Notes under the pieces: generated by a model | The model's input: the letters and a program-made list of their open reading frames with translations, nothing else | The model's database searches: none | What the model was told of the DNA's origin: nothing | Translations under genes and position numbers: made by a program | Origin: Limnanthes douglasii subsp. nivea | Lineage: Eukaryota > Streptophyta > Magnoliopsida > Brassicales > Limnanthaceae | NCBI GenBank assembly: GCA_036936605.1 | Contig: JAUPFV010000001.1 | Span: 214,797,530-214,861,529 of the forward strand | DNA: 64,000 nucleotides | Reading direction: 5' to 3' | Shown here: piece by piece, positions 12,161 through 23,761 of the stretch | Position numbering within the stretch: the first letter of the stretch is position 1 | Layout of the letters: every line of letters starts with the position of its first letter

Positions 12161-12690
12161 ATCTATCATTATCTCACATTCTTCATTGTCTAGCATTCTT
12201 CAATTAACATTTTAATTCGCAATTGTATATGAAACATGCCGATAAAAGCTTGTTTTTTTAGATTAGGCCTATTTGTAATCATTAAAAGGATGAAGAAAAA
12301 GAAAATAAGAGATCTTCACTTAGAAGCTGCGAAGAGAGTACCATTTTATTATATACTTAAGCTACATATGATATGAGAAACAAAAATACTCTTATATAAC
12401 TTTTTTTGGAGTTTATCGTTGAAATAATCAAGCATATGACGTTGAAGAAGAAGCCTTCAAATTGGGTTAGTACCACTTACAACCAAATATGTGAAGACTA
12501 TCTTTAGTTTGAAGCACGAAGAAAAGCACATGCCACTACAAAAATTCGAACATAGATATTCTGAATCAGAAAAACACGAATCAAGGATGGAAAAAACTTA
12601 CTTTTATGATGATACCAAAAAGAAAAGTAAAAAAAAACCCGATCAAAATCAATTACAAATTTCACAATAAAGGTATGAAATTTCTTATGT
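12161..12690. other. Intergenic, nothing recognised
   Basis: AT-rich DNA, A-rich between 12270 and 12650. No coding or transposon signature that I can support. Confidence 0.4.
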
Positions 12691-12694
12691 AGTT

Positions 12695-12895
12695 ATATAT
12701 TTTTACGTTGCTCTCGCATAAAATTGGTTACTTTCGTCTCGTATAAAATTAGTTACCTTGGTCATACATCACGAACAAAGATTGGTTATACATGGTCTCA
12801 CATAAAAATGGTTACATTAGTTTTCCATAACATTACTTACTTTCGCCTCGCATAAAATTGGTTACCTTTGTCTAGCATATCACCCACTTTTCTTG
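12695..12895. repeat. Degenerate tandem repeat (TCTCGCATAAAATTGGTTAC type)
   Basis: Variants of CTCGCATAAAATTGGTTAC and its neighbour CTTTCGTCT recur five or six times with a spacing of roughly 30-40 bp. The repeats are loosely kept and have no coding meaning. Confidence 0.6.
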
Positions 12896-13329
12896 TAGGT
12901 ATATGCATAGTCTCATATCTATCATGTACTTATATTCGATAAGGACTGGATTATCCGACTTGCACGTCAGATCGGTAAAATATTAGATCAATATTTAATT
13001 TGTAATATGAACCTAACAAATGTGTAACGTTGAAGGTGTATTATGAAATAAGGATTAATTATGTTGAATTATTAGTGAATTAATGGGGTGAAATATCTAA
13101 ATATGGGCTAACCATGTAGGCACAAAGGCCACCACCATTATTATATAAGGCAACGTATATGCTTTTGGAAAGGGTGAACAATTATTACTTTTATACTACT
13201 TTTGGCAGTCTCTCTCTAGAATTCTTGTTTTAGATCATATCTAAAACCATTAGCTTGCTAGGCTTATTTTTGGATTCTAGCGAGAGATGAATTCTGAAAT
13301 GTAGGTAGATCATGCGTTAGTATCAAAGT

Positions 13330-16300
13330 AATACAAATTGGAGAAGGTTTAGATCAGTTAGTGTGGGATGCACAAAGCCAACATCAGTACGAAGAGAAAC
13401 GTGATCAATTGACCATAGAAGAACATCCAGATCAATTGTATAGTGAAATCGTTGCTATAAATACAAAAAAAAGAAAAAAATGGTATTTCAACCAAGAAAG
13501 GTCCAATCATAAATTCAAAAAGTGGGAGGAGAAGATATTTCTGAGGGAGATGACGCTAAGTCTGACTCCTTGTGAAATCAAAAAAATTACCAAAGAAAGA
13601 AGTTTCGATCGGACATAAGTCACCATTCCTTAAGAAAATAATGAAATACCATATATCGTCACATTTCTTCGGAATCTAGCGATTATTCTCTCTCTAATTC
13701 TAGTGAGTTTTCTTATCCTTATGGTCGACATTATTTAAAGAGGCATTCCAGTCGGTATAAGAGTTCAAAGCGAGAGCGAGAATTAAAAAAATAACATGAC
13801 TCATTGGATAAGCATAATACTTTTGAGGTTAAGGATATGATGGTAGCATGAGTTAATGATGGACCACAAAAAACTATAGTACATGTTCGAGAAAGTCATG
13901 CATTAGAGCAGGGAGGTTCAGTGAACCTAATTTTTGACTATCAAGTAAATACCCAAGTTGGAAACTATCCGAACAAGGTCTTTATGCAACGACTAACGAC
14001 GACAACCAATACAATCAACGATATAATTAGAGACAATCTCTATTATGAGTAAAACAAATCCGGACTACCCAAGCCGCTTGACATATCCAAGATTGAGAAG
14101 TTTGATGTGAATAAGGATTCAGATGATCATCTTGAGCAATATAAGAAATTTATGATGAACTATGACGATGTCGATAAATTTTTGTGTTGTATTTTCTCTC
14201 AAACCTTTAAGGAAAATGCTTAAATATGGAACAACCGGCTTTCTCAAGGTTCCATCATTTTTTGGAAGTAAGGAGAGCAAATGAATGGAGACACGATAAT
14301 CCAGTGCAAGCAGTTGGTCAGGGAGAATTTAAAATATTATACCAAATGTTTCATTCTTGCGAAAAATAGCACGGATGATTGTTATGAGTATGTTGCTATT
14401 GGTTCTTTTAGATAAAGGTTTCTCACTGGATAATTGGCTGATGAAATGACTGGGAAGAAAGATCTAACTTTTGGCTCTTTACTAGCTTAGGTCGAGAGCA
14501 ATTCAAGGTGGAAGAATCTAAAAGATTAAAACCGACTATCCTATACAGAGATATTCAGTAGTCATATATTTCGATTTATCAACAACAAAAGATCCAAAGC
14601 TTTCAACCCCACACAATGACTATTTTTCATTCAAGAGGCACAAGTAAAATACCACATCGATTGAGTATAAACCAATAACCTCAGGGTTATCAGCAAAAGC
14701 CCAGAGCGAATCAATGGGTCCAACCTGATAATTTTGCAGAGCTAACATAAAACACCATAATAATTTTTATTAAAACATAAGAATTTCATTTATTTTTATA
14801 AAACCCCTCCTAATTGAGAGACCGAGAAAAAAAATGAATAGCCCATTCTGCAAGTATCATAATGACGATGGTCATGATACGAGGGATTATATAACTTTAA
14901 AACTGGAAATTTAAACTTTGATCGAGAATGGTAAACTAACAACTTTTCCATAAGATAGCGAGGGGCTCGGCAGTAGGTTTTGGTGTATAATCAAGCAGTT
15001 ATTCACGAAAAATGTATGTTGTAATTTTAGCAACACAACTGGAAGGAATAATGTCAACCCACATTTACCGGCATCCATTTCTCTTTATCATTTTTGATGA
15101 TGATGATTTAAAGGAGGTTGCTAGACCTCGCGATGATTCTATGGTAATCGGAGCAACCATTGAAGGAACTTGAATCATAAGGACCCTAATCGATACAGGT
15201 AGTTCAGCAAACATCCTGTTTATGTCTACTAACAAGAAAATGAAAGACGCTCATGTCATTCTCTAATACGTTAGAATAATAGTAGGATTCATTGGGGTCA
15301 CTGCCGATATCATCGGAGAATTCTAAAAGGGAGGGTATACTAGGCTGAGGTCCTTTCAAGAAAATGGTAAAATTGTTGTTTTATAATGGTGGATTGATCG
15401 ACATCATAATGCAATTTTTAGCAAATTATATTTGTCAAGAATAAATGCAGTAGTGTAGCAAATAAATGATATCAATACTGTGGTTTATTTTGGAGTCAGA
15501 TGCTGTAGATATTCCGAGAGAGACTCCCAGTTTGACAATACCCGATAAGGACATCAAAATTTATACCTGACACAGTGGAAAAAGTTTAAAGATCGATATC
15601 TAGTTCTCGCTTGTATAAAAGAATAACTGATATTGTTTTTGTCAAGAAATTTGCATATATTTTCATAGTGCGGCGAGGACATTGATAGGAGTACATGAGA
15701 GTGTTATTTGTCACAAACTTTTTGTAGGGTCTAATGTACGCACTATCATTCAAAACGAAGAGCGTTCAACAAAAGTAGGCCATATCAGAGAATCTTAATA
15801 TCCGCTGTGAACAACAAACTTAGTGCTTGTGAAAAGGAAGAATGAGAAATATAGAATATGTATCAATTTTACTGACTTGAACAGAGATATTCTGAAGGAA
15901 TCATATTTTATTCTTAGAATTGATCAACTGGTAGACTTTACTCATGGTAACAAAATCTTATTATTTATGGATGTGTTTGTCGAGTATAATCAGATATAGA
16001 TGAATCTGAACGACCAATATAGCAATACGTTTATAGCTTATAAGGGTTTACACTACTACAAGGTAATGTCGTTTGGGTTGAAGAATGTTAAGGATACTTA
16101 TTAAGAACTAATGAAGAAAGCTTTTCCCATCAATATTGAAAGGAATGTATAAATCTATATTGACGACATGTTAGCAACAAACATGAGAGGTGAGGATCAT
16201 TTTTCTGAGCTGGATGAAACTTTTCGTAACTTTATGGTCATAAACTTGAAGTTAGATCCAGAAGAATTCCCTTTCGGGGTACGAATCCGAAACTTCTTGG

Positions 16301-17460
16301 GCTATACAATGAGAAAAAATAGAATTAAAGTCGATCGGGTAAAGTTGAATGCTTTAACTGTTATGAATCCCTCGTGATCCATCAAAGAGGTACATTTCCT
16401 AACTGGAAGGTTGGTTGTTTTAAACAGATTTATATCAAGATCATCAGAAAATTATATTATATTCTTTTGAGAAAAACAAATCGTTTCAAATGGACTACGA
16501 ATTATGATGAAGCTTTCGTCAAGATTAAAGAAAATGTATCCTCTCAGGACATTTTAACTAAGCCAGTTGTGGGCAAAAACATATTTGTTTATATTATGGT
16601 GCTGGATTACGTCGTAAGTACAGTGTTAGTGAGAGAGGTCGAAAATTATCCACGCCTGATAGTTTACGTGAGCAAAATTTTATTAGTTATTCGAAAAAAG
16701 GTATTTAAAGTTGGAAAGTCTATCCTTGGCTTTAATTGTGGCGGCATGAAAATGAGGCCATCTTTGCAGGCCCATTCTATTAAGATTCGAACCTTTTTCC
16801 CACTAAAATATATGTTGCAAAAGCCTGATGTATCGAGTCGGATGACTAAATGGTCAGTGGATCTTGGAGACTATGAAATTTATTTTGAACCTCATATATC
16901 AATCAAAGCTCAAGCGTTGGTAGATTTTATAATCGAGTTTTATTTTGAAACGACCTGAACCAGATCTAAATATTGACATGTCTAAAGACGAGTGGGTAAT
17001 TTGGACCAATATGGGTTCAAGAATTTTGGATTGTGGAGTGGGGGTTCAGTTAGTAGTTCCAAACCATAAAAGTAACATATCAAGCACTATGTTTTGGCTT
17101 TAGAACATCTAACAACGAGATAGACTATGAAGCAACATTGGCAGGGTTACAACTTGCACAAATCTATGGTGTCAAGAAAATTTATTTGATAAGGTTTTCA
17201 GATCTTCTAATCAACCACACATCCGTCGAGGCCGAAACAAAGAAAAATCATATGGTACAGTACATAAATGTGTTGAGAGTATTGACAACCTTCTTTGAGT
17301 CTGTTTAATCTGAGCATGTTGATCGTGCATACAAGTCTGTTGTTGACTCCTTAAAAACTATATCATACATCAAAGGGTATTTGTGGATACTTGAATAAGA
17401 GTATCCATTGATAAGACCAACCTCTAAGAATAAACTAACATATAAGAAGCATTTCAAATT
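13330..17460 (+). mobile_element. Decayed Ty3/gypsy element: gag, protease, RT, RNase H
   Basis: The domains of a Ty3/gypsy polyprotein appear in the right order on the plus strand, broken by many stops and frame changes. Gag shows KFMMNYDDVDKFL (about 14147). A Tat/Athila-type zinc knuckle, FCKYHNDDGHDTRDY, lies near 14850 with its last Cys changed. Aspartic protease LIDTGSSANIL is near 15190. Reverse transcriptase shows INFTDLNR (15860) and YIDDM (about 16156). RNase H runs to a frame with SSRMTKWSVDLGDYEIYF (16835-16890). A second, archaeal-type RNase H with NNEIDYEATLAGLQLA follows (about 17113). LTRs were not located. Confidence 0.85.
16374..16958 (+). pseudogene. Gypsy RT thumb and RNase H remnant
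   Basis: This longest open frame of the decayed element covers the end of the RT connection and the RNase H region: FKWTTNYDEAFVKIKE (the usual F.W...C..AF..IK), VSTVLVREVENYPRLIVYVS (the RNase H core strand) and KWSVDLGDYEIYFEP at its end. The preceding frame 16168-16377 contains the RT segment after YIDDM. A frame change at about 16374 separates them. It belongs to pol of the 13.3-17.5 kb element and is not functional by itself. Confidence 0.8.
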
Positions 17461-17779
17461 TTAAAAAGTCTGGAAAAAGATTGGAGACACGAGCTCAAAG
17501 ATTTTTTTTTATCAAAAGGACTTTACCAGTTGATAAAGCGTTGACTAAAAAGCTAAGATTTAAATCACGTGGTTTTGGTTCTTCAAAGTCTTATTGAAAG
17601 GGAAACACGTATTATTTTGGAGAAAGCCCTATCATCCAGACCAAGGTGTCATCGATTCTACCCAGGCGAGCAACAAACCTCTCTATCATTTATCATATTA
17701 AATGTTATTTTTGTTCGAACGAATGCAGATTTCTAAAGTGTTGGCCAACCCAGGAAGGAAGACCTCACACCCAATGACA

Positions 17780-18720
17780 AGAACTAGAGAAAAAAATGTG
17801 AGTATCACAAAAACCATGGATAAACCACCGATGATTGCAGGATGCTGAAACACGAGGTTGAGATACTCATAGAAAGGGGCCATTTAATTAAGTATGTGAG
17901 CTACCCAAACTGATCGAATCCATTAATTGAGCACCCGCATAACCCCATACATTTATCTTTAAAATCGAGGAAAATGATCAAGGGATGAGGTAGATCAGCT
18001 TGATGGCCCGATATAAATAGAGCTCGAGAGGTAAGAAACAAAAAATATACATCATCGTCATTCATGAGACACAAAGGACCCATGATACACCTACAAACTG
18101 CATAAAAGATATATCCGATAATTGGTTTTTGTTACTAACATGTCGCGTATAGATTTTGTACGGGCCAGAACAATAAAGGCAATAATATTCGTCATATGTT
18201 GTATGGATAAAGATCTAGAGGATGTTGTCCTTCTACATAATGAACCATTATAATAGCAGATATCACGAGCTATGAAGCAAGGTGGAATTTGGAAGATATA
18301 GGGGTTGGACTAATGTTAAATAGCTCCTCTTCAAGATCGTTTTACAGCATGCATTCCACCCAGTAGTCTGATTTAACGATCAATCGATCCTGTCTTGGGG
18401 AATTAAAATTCTTGAAGTTTCGATTGTAAGCGGAAGATGGGACAAACTCAAGGTATCATAGTTTATTGTGCTAGACACCCCAAAACCATATAACCTCATT
18501 CTTGGCGGGCCATGACTGCGTGATTTTTTTTATAAATGTCTTCCATATACGATAAGTTCCCAAAATACCTATTTGGTGGTAAGGTAGGGAGAGTAAGAGG
18601 AATATAGAATGTCGATCGTGAAGGTTTAACTAAAGCCTTAAAAAATCAACCAAAGCATAGCGACTACAGATGCTAGTACGGGACGAGATGTGATTGCCGA
18701 TTAGACCTTCGTTTATACTT
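17780..18720 (+). mobile_element. Fragment of a second gypsy element: gag zinc knuckle and protease
   Basis: After the first element's RNase H, sequence of gag/protease type starts again. Near 17797 a frame reads CEYHKNHG, stop, TTDDCRMLKHEVEILIERG, the zinc knuckle and gag tail of plant gypsy elements. Near 18455-18530 a frame reads FIVLDTPKPYNLILGGP followed by a stop where the family has the Trp of GRPWL; that motif lies just downstream of the protease active site. The order gag-protease after RNase H means that this is a different element, or a rearranged copy. Many stops are present. Confidence 0.65.
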
Positions 18721-18969
18721 GGTTTATTGTCTTAACTCATTGTAATTTTCTATTGTTGTCACTATAAGAATTGAACTCTTTTTCCTTTATTTTAATCATA
18801 AGTATCCAAAGTATATCCTTTTTCTTTGATAAACATTCATGCTTCAATCCCATACTTGGGTATTTATCTGATAGAAGCTCGACTGATGACTAGTTCGGTA
18901 TCGAAACCATCAAATCGAGAGAACTAAAGCAAGTTTATATAAATAAAATAAAAACACATTGTTAAAGGG

Positions 18970-19280
18970 ATATCACCCAAGGATTTTCAAATATAACTAA
19001 TATACAACGAGGTTTTCAACCTAAACAAACCTATTTAAAGGACCTCCCAAATAACACTAAGAAAATCAAAAGTTTTCAACATAAACGGACCTCACTCAAT
19101 GATATTCCAATTAGTCCTAAGTAGAGAACAGGTCTTCAATACAAATGGAGCTCACTTAAATACATTTTTGGTTATTCTTAAGAGAACGAGAGATTTATAA
19201 TGCCAAAAGAACTTCAATACAAGACTAACTAGTTGACACTAAAGAAATCGTAGGATGTAAAATTAAAGAGATCTCACACT
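18970..19280. repeat. Degenerate tandem repeat, about 60-bp unit
   Basis: About four loosely conserved units each contain (A/G)GxTTTTCAACxTAAACxxACCT followed by a segment like CCAAxTAxxxCTAAG. Repeats of this kind occur in the untranslated spacer of plant gypsy elements, which fits the context, but the link is inference. Confidence 0.5.
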
Positions 19281-20287
19281 TGGCACTCGAAGTACAATAT
19301 CTCGGTCGCGGTAAGAATCCTGACCAACTTGACAAAATGTTAAGGCTAATGCGCTTTATTATAAAAATTAATAATAGAAAACATGTTATACAAAGAAAAG
19401 ATAGTCAGGTAAAAAAAATAGATAAAAATAATCAAGGCACCACAAGTCACTATAAAAGTTTAATAAAAATAATAAATTAGTAAACAATGAAGGCACAACA
19501 CATGCCCTCAAGTAAAGAAATATAGGGAGTTACTGATACGATATAAAACCACATGTCACTTATTACTCAACTTGAAACTACCCCTTAATGTTATTCCAAT
19601 ACCCAAGTCCTCTCTCATGAAGGAGTCACACAGCTATACGACCCTTGATCATAAGTTTATGTTAATATCCTCGTTATATGGTCTTATAGAAAGATTGCAC
19701 AGTTGCGCACGTAAGGGAGGTAAGTGACCCCTCACTAGGCCAAAATGGACAAGTTCTTCTTAACAAGGGGTTGCACACATAAGAGAGGTACAAAGTAATG
19801 GACGTTTCTAACATACTACTTTTGTTCATCTTTGTGTAAAAGAAAAGTTAGAATATCATAATTCGAACCTCTTGTCAAAAATGTTAAATCTAACCTAGAA
19901 TGTTAGACGGTTGTTATGCTTTTCCGGACAGTAAAATTATTATTATTAATTATTTTTTTATTCTTACTCTTAAGTTATACTCTCTCGTAACTTTTGGTTC
20001 TAAAAAGTATTTCGAGGACTCTTAAAAATCCGTGAGGAGTTTTCTTTAAAGAGTCGATAATAATAGACATAAGGGGTATTCAGTATAAACTTTTTGTTTG
20101 ACACGATGGAAGTTAATACTGTAAGTTGAATTATAAATTCATGAAAAGCCAACACTTTTTCAGGTTTATCCAAACACGACACAATCCAAATTACAATACT
20201 CATACTTAATCAAATTGGAAAAGTGAAAGTTAGTGCTTATTCAGGTAATCTAAACACGACATAATCATATTTAATCATATTGATAGT
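19281..20287. other. Intergenic or eroded retroelement spacer
   Basis: No open frame with a recognisable motif. It may be the eroded 3' part of the gypsy material to its left. A partial direct repeat (AAACACGACA...TTAATCA) occurs at about 20170 and 20250. Confidence 0.35.
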
Positions 20288-20670
20288 TGGTTTGGTTTAT
20301 TTTGGGTTGAGGGTAGATTGGTAAAGTGTTTAGAAAGTGTTTTAATAATTTTGGGGTGTTTTGTGTTTAATATGAGGAGTATAGAGATAATTAAGCTTCC
20401 TACTAGTATTAAATTATGATCACCCTCATTAATGAGAGTGGTTAGGGTATTTATACCTTAATTACTGACCTATGGGCTTACCGGGCCGGGTCAAGAAACC
20501 GAGTCGAATTCAATGACCCATTAGTCTTAAGTTGATTAGCAAATAGCTTAGTCAAAAGTTAATACATTTGTCCTGTTCGGATTTTTAGTGGTGTGATTTT
20601 GTCCGAATTGCCCCTCATCGGATAGGTGAATTTTGCTTAAGTATAATGACTGAAATATTCGAATTCATCA
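20288..20670 (-). mobile_element. Solo LTR, same family as the Tat-like element at 36.9-44.2 kb
   Basis: Read on the minus strand, this stretch matches the LTRs at 36,900-37,268 and 43,794-44,161 along its length. Shared stretches include CACTCTCATTAATGAGGGTG, CTAATGGGTC and TCCGAATT/TTCGGACAA. On the plus strand it starts TGGTTTGGTTTA and ends GAATTCATCA, giving the TG...CA ends of an LTR. It is flanked by ATAGT (20283-20287) and ATAAT (20671-20675), a 5-bp target duplication with one change. No internal element sequence is present, so it is a solo LTR left by LTR-LTR recombination. Confidence 0.85.
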
Positions 20671-22235
20671 ATAATATCTCTGATTTTACAGTTGAAGTTT
20701 GATCAAATGTGAGATCTCTTTTTGGCATTCTTGTTTGTTTTCTAAGAAATTAGAGTGTGATAAAGGCACTATTTACCCATGAGCTTTGGAAAAATAAACT
20801 TTGAACGAACCTTCTAAAAAGCATGAAGCTTTGAATTATATGTCGGTGTATCTTCATCAAAAAATGTACAAGTTTCGATCATAATTAAGACTGGATATAG
20901 AAGATAAATTGATATGGGTTTTGGGATCTCAAAATTCGACTAAAATAGCGCTTCGTAACCCTAGGGTTTTCTTGAATTATAGTAGAATATGGATCAAACA
21001 CCTCTCTTCCATAGTTTATTTTTTATGTTGGAAACTACTTTATTAAAGCATGTGTGTTGATGTTCAAATTCAACATCTTTACATTCTTTTGGTGTCGGGG
21101 GGGCCATCTTTTTATATGCAGTGATATTATCCAAACTCTTTGTGAATACTTTGTGTCTTGGTTAGTTCTTCTGTCGTTCTATTCCATATTGCATCTATTC
21201 AAGTTTCACTGCAAATGGAAAAAATAAAAACACATTATGATCAATACATGATCGAATCAACATGTGATAATATTACTCAAGAGATGTTAATTGATATTTG
21301 TGGTGAACTTATAGTCTATATCCATCATAATTTGTCAGCCATGAGATAATTTTATGCATAATCTTCTTGTGGTTCATCCGTAAAGTAAAGTGGAGAAATT
21401 GATTAAGTTTTTAGATGGAACTCAACTTTGATGTATGAAGTTGTTTTGCAGATTTTAAAAAGTAACAAACACATCATTTTGGTAATTAAAAAAAATGATA
21501 AATACAATCATAATCTCATGGTTTCATCTATAATGTGAGTTTTTTTATCGTAATATTTTATTTTTTATAAATTTATTGATTTAATATAAAAAAAAAGTTG
21601 TCCAATTCACGTGATATGTATGGTACTACGATAATAGTGCTCACTTCTCATTATGACGTAGGTTTTGAACATTTATGTTATTTGCATGAATTTGAATGCT
21701 TATTTTCTTTTATTTTTTTGAATTTGAAAATAATAATAATAATAATACTAATAATATTTTATTATACAATTATTTCCATTGGTTAACCTCGATGATTTCT
21801 AATTTGCACTATACTAAGGTAGTCTAATACCAGTTCCAAAAGATAATTGTAAAATAAGTCCAGCATTTAGAAGTCAACTAGGAAATTTTGTTTCAGAAAA
21901 GTACAATATTATGTTTTAGTTGGTCTACTAAACAAGCGATAAAGGAATAAGGAGTAGCCTCGGTCTTAGTGACATGGAAAAGCTATGATGCGAGTAAGAC
22001 AGCGAGGGATCGAAATCATGTAGTAGTAAATTTGGTTCTAATAAAAGCACATTTAAGTTTTGCACACTGACCAAATTTGTTTTCTTCAATGAATGACCAG
22101 ATGAGATGAGGATGAATCACATTCTTTGAATTTATTTCGACTTTACAGTTTGTGTCATAAATGATTCTTATGTCCTCATCTAATTTATTACTTCTACTTT
22201 AATTTGTATTCAAGACGGTTTTAAAAGACGGGTCT
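20671..22235. other. Intergenic, nothing recognised
   Basis: AT-rich with an (AAT)n-like run near 21730. Short open frames at 21158 and 21598 have no motif or codon signature that I can support. Confidence 0.4.
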
Positions 22236-22403
22236 TGCTAACCGGTGAGGGCACCAGTTAAGGAAGGAGGAAGTTACTACTTTCAGAAAGATTCCAACAT
22301 TTAACAATTAAATTAATATATTTTTATTTTATATAATAAAATTAAATTTTGAAAAAAATATCTTTCTCCTTCCTTAACCGGTGTCCGAGGGCATTCATTA
22401 GCA
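22236..22403. repeat. MITE-like element with about 35-bp inverted ends
   Basis: The left end TGCTAACCGGTGAGGGCACC continues into AGTTAAGGAAGGAG. The right end contains CTCCTTCCTTAACCGGTG and finishes ATTAGCA, the inverse of the left end. The interior of about 90 bp is AT-rich and has no coding potential. No convincing target duplication was found. Confidence 0.6.
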
Positions 22404-22959
22404 TTTTCCTTAAAAGACATATGGTTTAGCAAATGCTTATTAAACCATTGAATGTATTTCATTTTATTAGATAAGGATTATTGGATATCATTTTCACATA
22501 TTATAATTATATATTGATTAATTATGGTAAATAATTATTTGATAAATAAAATAAAATAATTTCATTTTAAATTTAAATTTATATTGGACTATTAAATAAT
22601 AAATGATTAGTATTAAATTGGTATTTAAAAAATTAAAGTATAGATAAAAAAAGTTATTTGTTATTTTATTGAATTTTGAATATAATACTTGTCAAATACC
22701 ATAAAATTCAAATAAAATTATATACCGAACAACTTAATAAATATGTTTTTTATATGGACATTGAAAAAAGTAGGATTAAATTTATTAATTTAATTATTAG
22801 TTTAGTAATGACATTAAAAGTTACTTTTTAAATATTTTAATTTTTATATAAAAAGATATAATTTCTTTGAAAATACGAGATATTATATAAAAAATATTAA
22901 TTTTTAAACAATTATATATTTTTAAAACAATATTTTATAGTAAAATAATATATGATATA
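22404..22959. other. Very AT-rich intergenic DNA
   Basis: Extremely AT-rich with no gene signature. The MULE inserted at its right edge. Confidence 0.45.
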
Positions 22960-22968
22960 TATTTTATA

Positions 22969-23055
22969 GAGAAAAATACCCGAAAATACCCACTCAACTA
23001 TCTTATTATCTGGCACTGCCCAAATTTTGGATAGTGTTACTTAATACCTCGACTA
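22969..23055 (+). repeat. MULE left terminal inverted repeat
   Basis: Pairs with 34,075-34,159 on the other strand. Conserved blocks are TACCCACTCAACTAT, a CCCAA...TTTxGAT segment and TGTTACTTAATACC. The match is imperfect and fades inward. Confidence 0.85.
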
Positions 23056-23735
23056 ATAAATTGGACAAAAATACCCATAGACTATATATACCCGTTTTCA
23101 GTTCAAACCCACTTTTCCAACTTCCTATCACCCTAAACAAACCCAAACATCTAATTTTAGAAACCACCAGAAACCGTTCGACTTTGTGATACTCTCTCTC
23201 TCAAACCCAAAACCCCTACAGCTTCTCACCGTTCGCACCTTCAACGCAATCGCACCGGTCACCGTCTTTTACTCAGTCCAACTCCACACCTTCTGTTCGA
23301 CAAAGTTATCGTGAAGTCGTCTCTGACCGGTGAATTTTACAGTGTTTAGAAGTAAAGAGGTATGCATTATCGTGGAAAGTGTACTTTTTTTGCGTTTTTT
23401 ACGAATGCGAACCACTATTTTCTGTTATTTCACGATAGGCGTTGATTTTTATACTGGAATGAAGTATCTACTGACGATAGTTGCTCAGTTTCTGGGTTTA
23501 TTGTCGAAGACAGGATAGAAGTTTAGTTGCATGTAATACTAATACTTTCCTGAGAACTATTATGTATGTTAGATGTGCATTAGGTAGTTGATTGTTGATT
23601 GTTGATTTTGGTGTTTGTTCAATAATTCCCACATCCCTGCAACGTTCATGTAAAAAGTAGAACAGTTCGCATCATGGTCACCCATTATGCAAGCAATTCG
23701 CAGCTCGATTCAATTTCATGTCGTTTATTTACAGA

Positions 23736-23761
23736 CAATTCGCAGCCCAGGCTGCGAATTG
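23736..23761. repeat. Perfect 12-bp inverted repeat of the MULE motif
   Basis: CAATTCGCAGCC, a 2-base spacer (CA), then its exact inverse complement. It is the cleanest full copy of the dispersed motif and lies in the leader of the Ulp1 gene, about 40 bases before the proposed start codon. Confidence 0.95.

Noticed and set aside
22600..22960. That the MULE inserted within the old gypsy LTR, with the missing LTR end on its left side
   Set aside because: The left flank of the MULE does not align convincingly with 51,105-51,275, so the missing LTR end cannot be placed there.
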